32,335 nucleotides of DNA from Paradesulfitobacterium ferrireducens (GCF_017310645.1 NZ_JAFLRH010000026.1:1-32335); one strand, 5' to 3'. Counted from the stretch's first letter, positions 15,606-24,681 are shown. Program-made: numbers and translations. The notes: generated from the letters alone by a model not told the origin.

Positions 15606-16547
15606 ATGAATTTACATCAGCTAAGAGTGTTCTACTATGTAGCCAGTTGTCTAAGTTTTTCGAAAGCAAGCGAGGAGCTTCATATCAGTCAACCTGCGGT
15701 ATCGGTCCAAGTACGTAAACTCGAAGAAGAAGTCGGAGTGGAATTAATCGAGCAGATCGGAAAAAAGTTATACTTGACTGAGCCCGGTACAGCGTTGCAA
15801 GAGTATGCAGGGCGTATTTTTGCTGCCGAACGCGAAGCGGAAAACATGTTAAATGACTTCAGAGGCCTAAATACCGGTGAACTTGTTATTGGGGCATCCT
15901 CAACCCTGGGAACATATTTTGTTCCCGATCTTTTATCAGAATTCCGTCTTCAATTCCCCAAATTGGAGGTATCCATGAAAATGGGTAACACGGAATGGGC
16001 TGAGGACCAAGTCTTGCGCAATTCCGTAGATATGGCTATTGTCGAAGGGGATGTGTCCCATACCGCTGAGTTATCCGTCATGCCCTTCTTTAACGATGAG
16101 TTAGTCTTAATTGCTTCTCCTGATCATCCTTTCGTGGGCAAGGACTTGAAAACCAGCGATTTAGCCGGGCTGTCTTTTGTGTTGCGGGAACCTGGCTCCA
16201 ATACTCGGAAACTTTTTCGTGCCGCTATGACTGAGCGGGAAATCCCGATCCACGTCTTAATGGAATTAGAAAGCCCGGAAGCCATTAAACGATTGGTTTC
16301 TTCCGGGGCCGGATTAAGCATGATTTCTAAACTTACATTAGAATGGGAAATCTCATGCGGCCGCTTAGCCGTTTTAAATGTGACTGATCTTCACCTCGAA
16401 CGCCATTTCTCCATCGTTTGGCATAAAGACAAAAAACCGAATAAGGCCATGCAGGCTTTTACCGATTTTGTCTGCCGCTATGCTTCCCGCCATCAGGATT
16501 TCTTAAGTGATTGTGAATGCACCAAACGCCGGCCCTTAAACCCCTAA
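15606..16547 (+). CDS. LysR-family regulator, selenium-metabolism or CysL-like
   Basis: 313 residues. The N-terminal winged helix-turn-helix (MNLHQLRVFYYVASCLSFSK, then ISQPAVSVQVRKLEEEVG) and a C-terminal periplasmic-binding-like effector domain (about 90-295, ELVIGASSTLGTYFVPDLL) are clear. Overall it resembles the CysL/CbbR branch and the LysR regulators found next to YedF-like genes of selenium metabolism. The neighbouring convergent DsrE/YedF-like gene supports that. The start at 15606 is chosen over 15576 because AAGGAG lies ten bases before it and the conserved LysR N-terminus begins there. Confidence 0.9.
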   Translation: MNLHQLRVFYYVASCLSFSKASEELHISQPAVSVQVRKLEEEVGVELIEQIGKKLYLTEPGTALQEYAGRIFAAEREAENMLNDFRGLNTGELVIGASSTLGTYFVPDLLSEFRLQFPKLEVSMKMGNTEWAEDQVLRNSVDMAIVEGDVSHTAELSVMPFFNDELVLIASPDHPFVGKDLKTSDLAGLSFVLREPGSNTRKLFRAAMTEREIPIHVLMELESPEAIKRLVSSGAGLSMISKLTLEWEISCGRLAVLNVTDLHLERHFSIVWHKDKKPNKAMQAFTDFVCRYASRHQDFLSDCECTKRRPLNP

Positions 16548-16565
16548 CAGCTCAAATACCAGCTC

Positions 16566-16605
16566 AAACTGAAGCCCTTCCGCTCCGGCGGAAGGGCTTC
16601 AGTTT
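16566..16605. terminator. Bidirectional terminator between LysR and DsrE genes
   Basis: Perfect 17-bp stem: arms 16566-16582 and 16589-16605, loop CTCCGG. It starts with AAA and ends with TTT, so it can serve both convergent genes. Confidence 0.85.
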
Positions 16606-16614
16606 AGAATAAGG

Positions 16615-16959
16615 TTAAAGAGTAATGGTTTCATATTCCTGCATGTATTTAAGCCAATGTCCAGTTGAGATAACTCTTCCCGCTTGTAACTTTTGTTCAA
16701 GATCATACCATTCTACCGCAGCACGGCATACCAGCAGGTCCACTCCCTCCTGTTCAAGCGCCTGCAAGTATTCCAAGACCTGAGATTCTTTCAGCAAAAG
16801 ACGGACACTTTCCCCCAAAAAGAAGATACTCTTTGGTTTAACCGTCTCTTTACTTAACATTTTTAAGAAACCCTTCATCATTTTACGAGCTAAACCCGGA
16901 TCCCCTTCTCCGATTCCTTCACTTTTGAAGATCAACATTTTATCAGCGAACGAAGCCAT
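16615..16959 (-). CDS. DsrE-family protein, YedF C-terminal-like
   Basis: 114 residues, a single DsrE/DsrF-like domain: MLIFKSEGIGEGDPGLARKM, LLLKESQVLEYLQALEQEGV, DLLVCRAAVEWYDLEQ. It matches the C-terminal half of YedF, the predicted sulfurtransferase-like protein of selenium metabolism, which usually carries an N-terminal TusA domain that is absent here. The single cysteine in LLVCRAAV is at the place where DsrE proteins have their active cysteine. The start at 16959 follows GGAGG by seven bases. Convergent with the LysR gene. Confidence 0.82.
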   Translation of the reverse strand: MASFADKMLIFKSEGIGEGDPGLARKMMKGFLKMLSKETVKPKSIFFLGESVRLLLKESQVLEYLQALEQEGVDLLVCRAAVEWYDLEQKLQAGRVISTGHWLKYMQEYETITL

Positions 16960-17048
16960 GCAATTACCTCCACTCATTAAGTTTCATAGGCTCACTAAAA
17001 TGCTCTTTCAAATACATCTCAAACCAAGACATCTTAAAAAGAGCTCAT

Positions 17049-17072
17049 AAAAAAACGGCTTTATTCAAGCCG
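17049..17072 (-). terminator. Terminator of the coiled-coil gene
   Basis: Read on minus: CGGCTT, 5-base loop, AAGCCG, then seven T. It lies 38 bases past the stop of the gene at 17111. Confidence 0.85.
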
Positions 17073-17110
17073 CTAAAAACATCTCCACTGCCACTCGCTA
17101 CGAAGCCGTG

Positions 17111-17323
17111 TTACCGTTTAGCCAGTTCATCCTTAATTTCAGCAATCGACTTTTGCAGGGCAGTTGTTTGAGCCTCATATTGCTTTACTTTTCCTCCGCC
17201 GACATGAAGCCCGGTCTGTTTCATGACATAATTTTTCTCTTCTTCGAGTTCCTCCAACTCTTCTTCTAAGGTGTTTAACCGTCTCTCTAAATCTTGGCGG
17301 CTTAATGTTTTGAGATCCTCCAC
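17111..17323 (-). CDS. Small coiled-coil protein, unknown
   Basis: 70 residues, highly charged. Residues 8-33 (SRQDLERRLNTLEEELEELE) and 46-68 form heptad-like coiled coils, separated by a short glycine-containing turn (TGLHVGGGKV), so it probably folds as a helical hairpin. The start is GTG at 17323 with AGGAGGG seven bases upstream. It has its own promoter region and terminator (17049-17072) and appears to be monocistronic. I do not recognise the family; a DNA-associated or scaffold protein would be a guess. Confidence 0.75.
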   Translation of the reverse strand: MEDLKTLSRQDLERRLNTLEEELEELEEEKNYVMKQTGLHVGGGKVKQYEAQTTALQKSIAEIKDELAKR

Positions 17324-17550
17324 CTTTGTTCCCTCCTGCTCTAATTAGGTATTTCTATAGCTACCTCTATTATAATAGAAATTGGCCTCAGAATGGTTAG
17401 ATGTTTTTAATTGTATCAATACATATAATAAATCTATATTGTTATTAATAAGCATTTTTAATAACCATTTTTAATAACCATGAACCTAACGTTAGTGATA
17501 AGCCTAATGTAGATAGAATTTAATGTAGATATTAACCTATAAGCAAAGAA
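17324..17550. other. AT-rich intergenic region
   Basis: About 230 bases with no gene. It contains a tandem pair of the 13-base unit CATTTTTAATAAC at about 17453-17479 and another short repeat, TAATGTAGATA/TTAATGTAGATA, at about 17508-17531. I see no function. Confidence 0.4.
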
Positions 17551-17571
17551 GCGTCTCATTAACTGAAACGC
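17551..17571 (-). terminator. Terminator downstream of tRNA-Lys
   Basis: Read on minus: GCGTTTCA, loop GTTAA, TGAGACGC (one G-T wobble), followed by TTCTTTG. It lies 17 bases past the tRNA 3' end. Confidence 0.65.
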
Positions 17572-17588
17572 CCTCTAAATTTCGAGCT

Positions 17589-17664
17589 TGGTGCGCCACC
17601 GGGGATTCGAACCCAGGACCTGCCGATTAAGAGTCGGATGCTCTACCAGCTGAGCTAGTGGCGC
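17589..17664 (-). tRNA. tRNA-Lys (anticodon CUU)
   Basis: 76 nucleotides including an encoded CCA. Acceptor arms GCGCCAC/GTGGCGC pair fully; D arm GCTC/GAGC; anticodon loop CTCTTAA with CTT at 34-36; T loop TTCGAAT. Two stem mismatches are visible: T27-C43 at the top of the anticodon stem and T50-C64 in the T stem (CTGGG/CCCCG). Otherwise the structure is complete. It is a single tRNA gene with a terminator hairpin downstream. Confidence 0.93.
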
Positions 17665-17832
17665 CTATTAAGAACATTTCATAGTTTACTTAAAAAATCC
17701 AATACGAGCAAGCTTAATTTTCAGAGGTAATTGATTAAAAATTGGACTATGAATGCTATCATTGCTCTTTATCTACTGAGATTATTCTTTTGCTTCCTTT
17801 TGTGCTTGTTATTGGCATTCGATAACCCGTAC

Positions 17833-18840
17833 CTATTTTTCGGGACCAAGATCTTCTAATAAAGCCGTCAAAAGTTGTACCGCTGCCGCGACATCCTCTG
17901 AGTCGACCATTTCAGAAGGACTGTGGACATAGCGGGCAGGTATGGAAATCACTCCAGCCGGGATACCCCCCTTAGTTAAGTGAATGGCTCCCGAATCTGT
18001 TCTCCCGGCTTCCAATACCTCCCACTGATAGGGAATATGCTCCCGGGCCGCGACCTCCGCCATCCAACGTTTGATCTTAGGGGAAGTAACCATCGACCGG
18101 TCATACACTTTAATCGCCGCCCCGTGTCCGAGTTTCACGTCCATTCGATGGGTTTTGGGAGTGTCTCCGGTTAAGGTGACATCCACCGCCAGCGCTAAAT
18201 CAGGCTCTAGCGCATAGGCTGCGGTTTGGGCTCCCCTTAATCCTACCTCCTCTTGAACGGTAAAGACAAACAATAATTCATAGGAAGAGTTCGCGCGTTT
18301 CATAGCTTCAATCGCCACGAAACAGCCGATACGGTCGTCTAGTGCTTTCGAGCTTAACCGTTGCCCTACTTGTTCGAAGGGACCGTTAAAAACAGCACTA
18401 TCCCCAATCTCAACAATTTTTTGCGCTTCCGTGCGATTGGTCACTCCGAGATCAATGTACATCTTTTCTAATTTAAGGTCGGTCGGTTTCTCAAGCTTCT
18501 CAACTCCGATGATTCCCATGTGCCCGTTGCGAAAATAGACACGCTGGTGAGGCAGCTCATTGACATGACCCCCCCCAATCGTTGTAAACCTCAAATAGCC
18601 GTGCTCGTCGATATGGGTCACCATGATTCCGATTTCGTCCATATGCGCCGCAATCATAATCTTCTTTTGGCTCCCGTTTTTACGCGCGATTAAATTGCCG
18701 AGAGTATCTCGATATATCTCATCACAATAGGGCTTAATCTCCGCAGTTATGATCTCCGCAATTCCCTCCTCCGAACCGGAAGGACCAAATCCCTGGGTAA
18801 GACGTTTTAGTAAAGAATAATCAAGAGCTTCTGTTGTCAT
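17833..18840 (-). CDS. M42-family metallo-aminopeptidase (paralogue 3)
   Basis: 335 residues, the usual size for M42 (endoglucanase M/FrvX/YsdC type, tetrahedral aminopeptidases). Metal and catalytic residues are visible: H66 and D68 in AAHMDEIG, SKALDDRIGC with the bridging Asp, TVQEEVGLRG with the catalytic and metal Glu, VDVT, and the last histidine in ARYVHSPSE. The start at 18840 is chosen for GGAGG seven bases upstream; the open frame to 18909 overlaps the previous gene. Last of four peptidase genes; 65 bases after the second M42. Confidence 0.92.
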   Translation of the reverse strand: MTTEALDYSLLKRLTQGFGPSGSEEGIAEIITAEIKPYCDEIYRDTLGNLIARKNGSQKKIMIAAHMDEIGIMVTHIDEHGYLRFTTIGGGHVNELPHQRVYFRNGHMGIIGVEKLEKPTDLKLEKMYIDLGVTNRTEAQKIVEIGDSAVFNGPFEQVGQRLSSKALDDRIGCFVAIEAMKRANSSYELLFVFTVQEEVGLRGAQTAAYALEPDLALAVDVTLTGDTPKTHRMDVKLGHGAAIKVYDRSMVTSPKIKRWMAEVAAREHIPYQWEVLEAGRTDSGAIHLTKGGIPAGVISIPARYVHSPSEMVDSEDVAAAVQLLTALLEDLGPEK

Positions 18841-18905
18841 TTTATAACCTCCATATCTAGACCTTGCTATTTTCTTAGGAACGAACAAAGCAGCTTGTCG
18901 GGGAT

Positions 18906-19922
18906 TCAAAGTACCTTAACAAGGTTTGACCTCAGAATCTGATCGATCAAGGCAATTAAAGTCCGGTAATCCCTGTCTGAAATCACGGAAACCGGAGCGT
19001 GAAGATAGCGGCAAGGAACACTTAAAGCAATGGTTGCCACCCCTGATTTACTGAGATGAATGCGCCCGGCGTCATTGCCTCCGCCTCCCCCGCGCCTGAG
19101 CTGAAGCGGGATACCCTCAGCCGAAGCTAACTCTTTAACGGCACGGATCAATTTGGGATTGTACAATGTGGAGCGATCCATGACAGATAAAGCCGGCCCT
19201 TTTCCCAGTTCTGTCACCCATTCATCTTCCGTCCGATCTTGAGTATCGGCCGCCACGGTCGTTTCAACTACAATAGCAAAGTCCGGATTCGTATGATAAG
19301 CGGCAACCTGAGCCCCTCTTAATCCCACCTCTTCTTGCACGGTAAACGCAGCAATAATCGGAAAATCATAGTCCTTCTGCAATATTTCAATTAAAGCTGC
19401 ACACCCGACGCGGTCATCAAGGGCCTTTCCTTTCCAGAGCCCGTCCCCAAACTCGGCAAAGGACGTGGTAAAATAAGCATAATCACCGAGAGCTACCCGC
19501 TGGGAAGCTTCTTCTCGGGATTTAGCCCCAATATCTATGTACATCTGGTCAAAGCCCAAAGTTTTCCGCCGTTCCCCTGCTTTTTGAAGATGAATCGCTT
19601 TGGCTCCGATCACCCCAGTAATGCTTTCGTTAATTCTGACCGGTTTGGATAAGATCACACGTGGGTCAATTCCTCCAACCGATTTGAACTTGAGAAATCC
19701 GTCTCCTGTAATGTCTATAATCATTAAGGCTATCTCATCCATATGGGCAGCCAGAAGGATGCGAGGGCCTTGGAGTCGTCCGCTTTTCTCCGCAATTAAA
19801 TTTCCGATCTTATCCACAAACATGGAATCCACGTACGGACGAATCAATTCCATAATGGTTTCCCGTACCGGTTTCTCTGCCCCTGAAGCTCCGTTAAGTT
19901 CACTCAGTTTTTTTAGTAACAT
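18906..19922 (-). CDS. M42-family metallo-aminopeptidase (paralogue 2)
   Basis: 338 residues. The M42 signature is intact: AAHMDEIALM, GKALDDRVGCAALIE, TVQEEVGLRGAQ and CRYLHAPVS. At the metal site where the other two paralogues have VDVT this one has VETT, so Glu replaces Asp, which occurs within the family and may change specificity. A GGAGGGG site precedes the ATG. It overlaps the upstream M42 gene by ten bases. Confidence 0.92.
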   Translation of the reverse strand: MLLKKLSELNGASGAEKPVRETIMELIRPYVDSMFVDKIGNLIAEKSGRLQGPRILLAAHMDEIALMIIDITGDGFLKFKSVGGIDPRVILSKPVRINESITGVIGAKAIHLQKAGERRKTLGFDQMYIDIGAKSREEASQRVALGDYAYFTTSFAEFGDGLWKGKALDDRVGCAALIEILQKDYDFPIIAAFTVQEEVGLRGAQVAAYHTNPDFAIVVETTVAADTQDRTEDEWVTELGKGPALSVMDRSTLYNPKLIRAVKELASAEGIPLQLRRGGGGGNDAGRIHLSKSGVATIALSVPCRYLHAPVSVISDRDYRTLIALIDQILRSNLVKVL

Positions 19923-20974
19923 AAGTACCCCTCCAGATCATCCGGCAAGCTTGCGATAAAATAAGCCAAGAGTTTGCCGCAGTTAATCACATCCTGCAAA
20001 TCCAGAGTTTCTACAGAGGTATGCATATAGCGGAGCGGGATAGATACCAGCCCGGTCGGAACGCCGGCCTGAGTAACCTGGATTGCCCAAGCATCTGTTC
20101 CGGATGCGCCCGGAATCGGTTCGGGCTGATACGGCAAACGGTGCTCTTTGGCGGCTTCAACCAAGCCCTTGTAAATTGCGGGGTGAATATTAGGCCCAAG
20201 CGCCACGGCCGGTCCTTTTCCGAGCTCAATATTAACGACACCCTTAGTATCAGGGGTGCTGCCATGGGTGACATCAATTGCCACGGCCAGATCCGGATTG
20301 ATTGTATAAGCGCTGGTTAAAGCGCCACGGATTCCGACTTCCTCCTGAGCCGTTGTCACCGCTATCACATCATGCCGGTGATAAAGCGAGCCCAGTTCTT
20401 CCAAGCACACCGCCATGACCGCGACACCCGCACGGTCATCCAAAGACTTTCCGGCAAAGTGATGATTTAAAAGTTCATACCCTTGGCGGCTCAAGGTTAC
20501 GGTATCCCCAATCTGAATCATACCGGAGGCTTGAGCCAACGGCATCCCAACATCAATGCCTAGATCCTCCATTTTAAAAGCGTCTTCCCCCCCGCCTGTC
20601 TGAAGGTGCGGGGGAATGGCTCCGATAATCCCGATAATATCTTCCCGACCGTGAATGATTACTTCCTGGCCCACCAAAGTACGAGGATCCACTCCACCTA
20701 CCGTGGTAAAGCGCAGAAACCCGCTTTGATCTATTTCTTTAATCATGAGACCGATCTCATCCATATGAGCAGCAAGCATCATTTTATAGCGGCCGCTTGT
20801 TCCTTTCTTAAGGGAATAGATATTGCCAAAACGATCCGTATGGACTTCATCGGCATACTCCCGGAATTTTTGCATAATGGGATGGTTTAGAGAAAACTCA
20901 TACCCAGACACACCATATCCCTCAGAAAGTTCTTTTATAAAATCTTTCGCCCGCTGCAATTGAAGATTAGACAC
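19913..20974 (-). CDS. M42-family metallo-aminopeptidase (paralogue 1)
   Basis: About 353 residues. M42 residues are present: AAHMDEIGLM, GKSLDDRAGVAVM, TAQEEVGIRGA, IDVTHG and LRYMHTSVE. Start choice: GTG at 20974 lies nine bases after GAGAGG, whereas the TTG at 20980 is only three bases away. It follows the PepV-like gene by 16 bases and overlaps the next M42 gene. Product is predicted to be a cytoplasmic aminopeptidase acting on short peptides. Confidence 0.92.
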   Translation of the reverse strand: MSNLQLQRAKDFIKELSEGYGVSGYEFSLNHPIMQKFREYADEVHTDRFGNIYSLKKGTSGRYKMMLAAHMDEIGLMIKEIDQSGFLRFTTVGGVDPRTLVGQEVIIHGREDIIGIIGAIPPHLQTGGGEDAFKMEDLGIDVGMPLAQASGMIQIGDTVTLSRQGYELLNHHFAGKSLDDRAGVAVMAVCLEELGSLYHRHDVIAVTTAQEEVGIRGALTSAYTINPDLAVAIDVTHGSTPDTKGVVNIELGKGPAVALGPNIHPAIYKGLVEAAKEHRLPYQPEPIPGASGTDAWAIQVTQAGVPTGLVSIPLRYMHTSVETLDLQDVINCGKLLAYFIASLPDDLEGYLCY

Positions 20975-20990
20975 GGACAAACACCTCTCT

Positions 20991-22373
20991 CTATAGCCCC
21001 AAATTCAGGATGCCTTCCGCATAAATTTGCGCAGTGAGCATCAAGTGATCCACTGTAATATATTCATCGGCACGGTGAATTAAGTCCGGTTCTCCTGGGA
21101 AAACCGGTCCAAAAGCAACGCCTTCCTTTAAAGCCTTGGCATAGGTACCCCCGCCGATGGCAAAGGCATAGGGTTCAAATCCTGTGACCTCCCCATATGC
21201 TTTCAGAAGAGACTGAACCAACGGGCTGTCTTTGGGGACATGATGGGCATTTTGATGACTAAGAACCTTAAGGCTGAATCCTGAACCTTCTAACTTTGCC
21301 TGTACACGTTCAATAAACTCTTCCCCTTTTCTGGTTACGGGATAGCGAATATCAAGGACAAGGCTCAAGTGGTTGTGCAGAAGCTCAAATAAACCAAGAT
21401 TAAGAGAAAGTTTTCCGGAAACCTCGTCTTGGCTGGCCAGACCTAGCCCTTCCCCGGCATAAGACCAGGCAAGATGCTCACACAGCCAACCGAGAAGTTC
21501 TTGCTCAGCCGGATCGAAAGAGAGGCTATTTAGAAATTGCAAGGCGTGAGCGACCGCGTTTTTTCCTTTTTCGGGTAAGCTGCCGTGAGCGCTAATCCCG
21601 CGCACAATGATATGTATTTCCTTGCCCGCTTCCTTTACTTCCGCCGTAACCCCCTCGGGGAAGTGGTAATGCTTAAGTGCCGCTTGAATATCACTCAAAG
21701 AGATTTCCTTAAGGACAATTTTGCAAGTGCCGGGAACGATGTTGGGCCGCTCCCCACCACGGATTTCTTGTATGTACCGAAGTTGGGGCAGGGTCTTTCT
21801 TAATTCAAGATGGAGAATCCCTTTCTCAGCGTGAATTAAAGGAAACTCGGCATCAGGTGCAAAGCCGGTTGGCGGTAAACCGACTTGTTCTTCATAGCGT
21901 TTGAGATCTTCCCATTCTCCGGATTCTTCATTCGTCCCTAGGATTAAGCGGACATTTTTCTTTAAGTTATACCCGGAATCCATAATGGCTTTCATAGCAA
22001 AAAGCGCCGCTAAGGTTGGCCCTTTATCATCTAAGGCGCCTCTGCCATAGATACGGCCTTCGTGCAAATTCCCGCCGAAGGGAGGAAAAGTCCACCCTTC
22101 CCCTGCCGGTACCACATCTAAATGTCCTAGTATTCCGATCGTTTCTCCTGCACTCCCAAGCTCAATATGTCCGGCATAGCCATCCACATTCTTGATCTTA
22201 AATCCTAAGCTTTCTCCTAGACCCAAGGTCCAAGTGAGAGCACGGCTAATCCCTGGCCCAAAAGGAGCCCCGGGTTCAGCTACTCCCTTAACACTTTCAA
22301 TCCGGATGCATTCCCGCACGGCCTTCACCAAATCATCTTTCAGAAACTCAATTTTTTGCTGTACCCGCATCAT
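20991..22373 (-). CDS. pepV: PepV-like M20 dipeptidase
   Basis: 460 residues, as in PepV (about 460-470). The dinuclear zinc site is visible: GHLDVVPAGEGW, GRGALDDKGPT with the bridging Asp, and the catalytic/metal Glu pair in GTNEESGEWEDLKRY. The lid domain with HGSLPEKGKNA carries the inter-domain His, and AIGGGTYAKAL holds another conserved part. PepV cleaves dipeptides, the final step of peptide use. First gene of a four-gene peptidase operon. Its promoter has a palindrome in the spacer (22411-22426). The two ATGs (ATGATG) are adjacent and the ribosome site is weak. Confidence 0.88.
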   Translation of the reverse strand: MMRVQQKIEFLKDDLVKAVRECIRIESVKGVAEPGAPFGPGISRALTWTLGLGESLGFKIKNVDGYAGHIELGSAGETIGILGHLDVVPAGEGWTFPPFGGNLHEGRIYGRGALDDKGPTLAALFAMKAIMDSGYNLKKNVRLILGTNEESGEWEDLKRYEEQVGLPPTGFAPDAEFPLIHAEKGILHLELRKTLPQLRYIQEIRGGERPNIVPGTCKIVLKEISLSDIQAALKHYHFPEGVTAEVKEAGKEIHIIVRGISAHGSLPEKGKNAVAHALQFLNSLSFDPAEQELLGWLCEHLAWSYAGEGLGLASQDEVSGKLSLNLGLFELLHNHLSLVLDIRYPVTRKGEEFIERVQAKLEGSGFSLKVLSHQNAHHVPKDSPLVQSLLKAYGEVTGFEPYAFAIGGGTYAKALKEGVAFGPVFPGEPDLIHRADEYITVDHLMLTAQIYAEGILNLGL

Positions 22374-22403
22374 ACCACCCTTTATTCATTACCTAATCAT
22401 TCT

Positions 22404-22433
22404 TAAATATTGAACAAATATGTTCATCATCAA
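22404..22433 (-). promoter_or_regulatory. Promoter with palindromic operator of the peptidase operon
   Basis: Read on minus: -35 TTGATG (22428-22433), 18-base spacer, -10 TATTTA (22404-22409). The spacer is almost filled by the perfect palindrome TGAACA-AATA-TGTTCA (22411-22426). This is a typical repressor-operator position. The regulator is unknown. Confidence 0.6.
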
Positions 22434-22537
22434 TATTCTATCGGTTTTCTTCCTTAGCATACCCAACTCATGAGCTATTTTCAAAGAAGCTATTCTTAAC
22501 TCCTATTCTTTCCCTGTCTCCTGACAACCGGCTACAG

Positions 22538-24553
22538 TTACTGGCTACCGAACGTTACTTTTACAACTGCCCCCTTCTTGACTACTTTCCCCGGGTCTAG
22601 GCTTTGTTTCACGGCTAAACCGCTTCCTTCAAACTCAAAACGCAGTTCCAGCTTGCCTAATACCTCTCCTGCTTGCCTTACCGTAAGTCCGGTAAGGTTA
22701 GGGACGACCGCTTCATTAGCAGCGGGAGAGCGTTCTGGAACCACAGGTTGGGGCGTTGCCCTCACCGGAGGATCATTGGGAGAAAGGTTAACTGAACTTG
22801 GGGTATCCTTGGCTACCGGAATACCATAATATCTTAGGGCACCCTCTAAAATTTTCTGGGCTCGGGGACCGGCCAAAGTGCCCCCCTGGTGAACCTCTCC
22901 CTTAGGAGAATCAATTACGATCAGAACCGAAATCTTTGGATTATCTGCCGGAGCAAAGGCAACAAAGGAGGCGACAAAATCTGTTTTAGAATACTCCCCG
23001 GTTTGCGGATCAACCTTTTGAGCGGTTCCGGTTTTGCCCGCTACCTTGACTCCTGGAATCTTGGCTAACCCACCTGTACCATCATCTACCACTTCAGTCA
23101 TAATATCCTTCATTTGTTCGGCGGTTGTTTTAGAAATGGCCCGTCTCACAATCTCAGGCTGATTCTGCTGGACGATTGTATTTGTAGGAGAAAGAATTTT
23201 GTCAACAATATACGGCTTATAAAGGTTGCCCCCATTGGCAATGGCTCCGACGGCTGTCAGCAATTGAATAGGGGTAACCAAATTGGTTTGTCCAAATGAC
23301 ATGGTTGCCAAATCGATATCACGGGCCCGGTCTTTGGGCAGGAGCAAACCGCTTTCCTCACCGGTAATGTCAACCCCGGTCTTAGCCCCGAAGCCAAAAG
23401 CTTTGAGATAGGTATAAAAATGATCAAGATTTAATTTCATCCCGACTTGGGCCAATACGACATTGGACGAAAGTTTCATGCCGTCGGTGAAGGTTACTTG
23501 TCCATGAGGTTTTAAGTCCGAATCCCAGTTCATGATGATCCGGTTTTTGATTTTAAGATATCCCGGATCATTAAAGAGGTCATTCGGGTTGATAATCCCC
23601 TCTTCCAGGGCTGCCGCCCCCGTGATTGTCTTGAAAGTTGAACCCGGCTCATAGACAAAGCTGATGCCTAAAGGCCGCCGGTCCTCAGGGGAGCTTTCGG
23701 TATAACGATTGGGGTTAAAAGCCGGCCGGGAGCCCATGCCTAATATCTTCCCGCTCATGGGATCCATGGCCAGGATGGTTACACTTTTCGCTTGAGTTTG
23801 CTGCATTAAGTCATCCAATTGTTGTTCAATTAAATGCTGGATCGTGGAATCAAGGGTCAACACCAAACTATTACCTGCAAGCGGCGGTTTATTCGATTGC
23901 AGGTCTTCACCCTTGGGATCTGCCGTCTGTTCTTGAGCAAGATAGCCCGGCTTGCCAAAAAGCTGGCTGTCATAATAAGACTCAATTCCTTCCACTCCGT
24001 GTCCGGTCATATTCACAATTCCCAGCACGGAGGCGCCTAAACTCTCCATCGGGTAGACCCTTTTTTCTTCATCCTCAAAACCGACGCCGGGGATTTTAAG
24101 TTTCGCAATATCGGCAGCGACACCGATATCGACATAATGGGCCAGAGCAACCCAAGAAAGGTTTTGATCCAGCATCTTTAACACTTCACTTGGCTCCAGG
24201 TTTAAGAGCTTACCTAGCTCCTTGGCGATCTCTTCTTTGGTGGTGGGTTTCCCCTGGGCGTCCTTTAACTGGTTTTTAGCGGTTAGTTCGGAGAGCATCT
24301 TGGGGTCTGCGAACACAAGTTTTACCGGAATGCTTTGGGCCAGGACATTCCCTTGAGCATCAAAAATTGCTCCTCGTTTAGGCGGGATAGTTTTAGTATC
24401 GGTTCTTCTTTCCACCCCCAGCGTTTTAAGGTTAGAAGCCTCAACTGCCTGCAGCCAGAAAAGTCGACCGATTACCAAAAACGCAATCACAGACAAGCTT
24501 ATGTAAACCAGGTACTCGCGGGAAAATTTTCTCTGACTTCGGCTCCCTTTCAA
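22538..24553 (-). CDS. Class B penicillin-binding protein with PASTA domain (SpoVD/FtsI-like)
   Basis: 671 residues. An N-terminal signal-anchor helix (about 14-34, YLVYISLSVIAFLVIGRLFW), a PBP dimer domain (RGAIFDAQGNVLA at about 60), and a transpeptidase domain with the SxxK Ser in YEPGSTFKTITGAA, the SSN motif (LSSNVVLAQ) and KTG in VAGKTGTAQK. The C-terminus has one PASTA domain (about 610-671, VPNLTGLTVRQAGEVLG). This combination fits SpoVD, the spore-cortex enzyme, or a PASTA-type FtsI. It is not beside mur genes here, so it may be an extra paralogue. TTG start at 24553; an extended -10 TGGTATAAT is at 24588-24596 on minus. Confidence 0.9.
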   Translation of the reverse strand: MKGSRSQRKFSREYLVYISLSVIAFLVIGRLFWLQAVEASNLKTLGVERRTDTKTIPPKRGAIFDAQGNVLAQSIPVKLVFADPKMLSELTAKNQLKDAQGKPTTKEEIAKELGKLLNLEPSEVLKMLDQNLSWVALAHYVDIGVAADIAKLKIPGVGFEDEEKRVYPMESLGASVLGIVNMTGHGVEGIESYYDSQLFGKPGYLAQEQTADPKGEDLQSNKPPLAGNSLVLTLDSTIQHLIEQQLDDLMQQTQAKSVTILAMDPMSGKILGMGSRPAFNPNRYTESSPEDRRPLGISFVYEPGSTFKTITGAAALEEGIINPNDLFNDPGYLKIKNRIIMNWDSDLKPHGQVTFTDGMKLSSNVVLAQVGMKLNLDHFYTYLKAFGFGAKTGVDITGEESGLLLPKDRARDIDLATMSFGQTNLVTPIQLLTAVGAIANGGNLYKPYIVDKILSPTNTIVQQNQPEIVRRAISKTTAEQMKDIMTEVVDDGTGGLAKIPGVKVAGKTGTAQKVDPQTGEYSKTDFVASFVAFAPADNPKISVLIVIDSPKGEVHQGGTLAGPRAQKILEGALRYYGIPVAKDTPSSVNLSPNDPPVRATPQPVVPERSPAANEAVVPNLTGLTVRQAGEVLGKLELRFEFEGSGLAVKQSLDPGKVVKKGAVVKVTFGSQ

Positions 24554-24681
24554 ATAAACCCTTCTTCCTATCCGATCATTTAATCCTATTATACCATCTT
24601 CGAAACTCTTAGGACAGGAATCTAACAGCTCACGTTTTTCGGATTTTATTCATAAATTGAGGCAAGAAGGAGGTGATCAAG

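Noticed and set aside
22411..22426. LexA box
   Set aside because: Firmicute LexA sites are GAAC-N4-GTTC; here GAAC and GTTC are six bases apart, and the downstream genes are peptidases.
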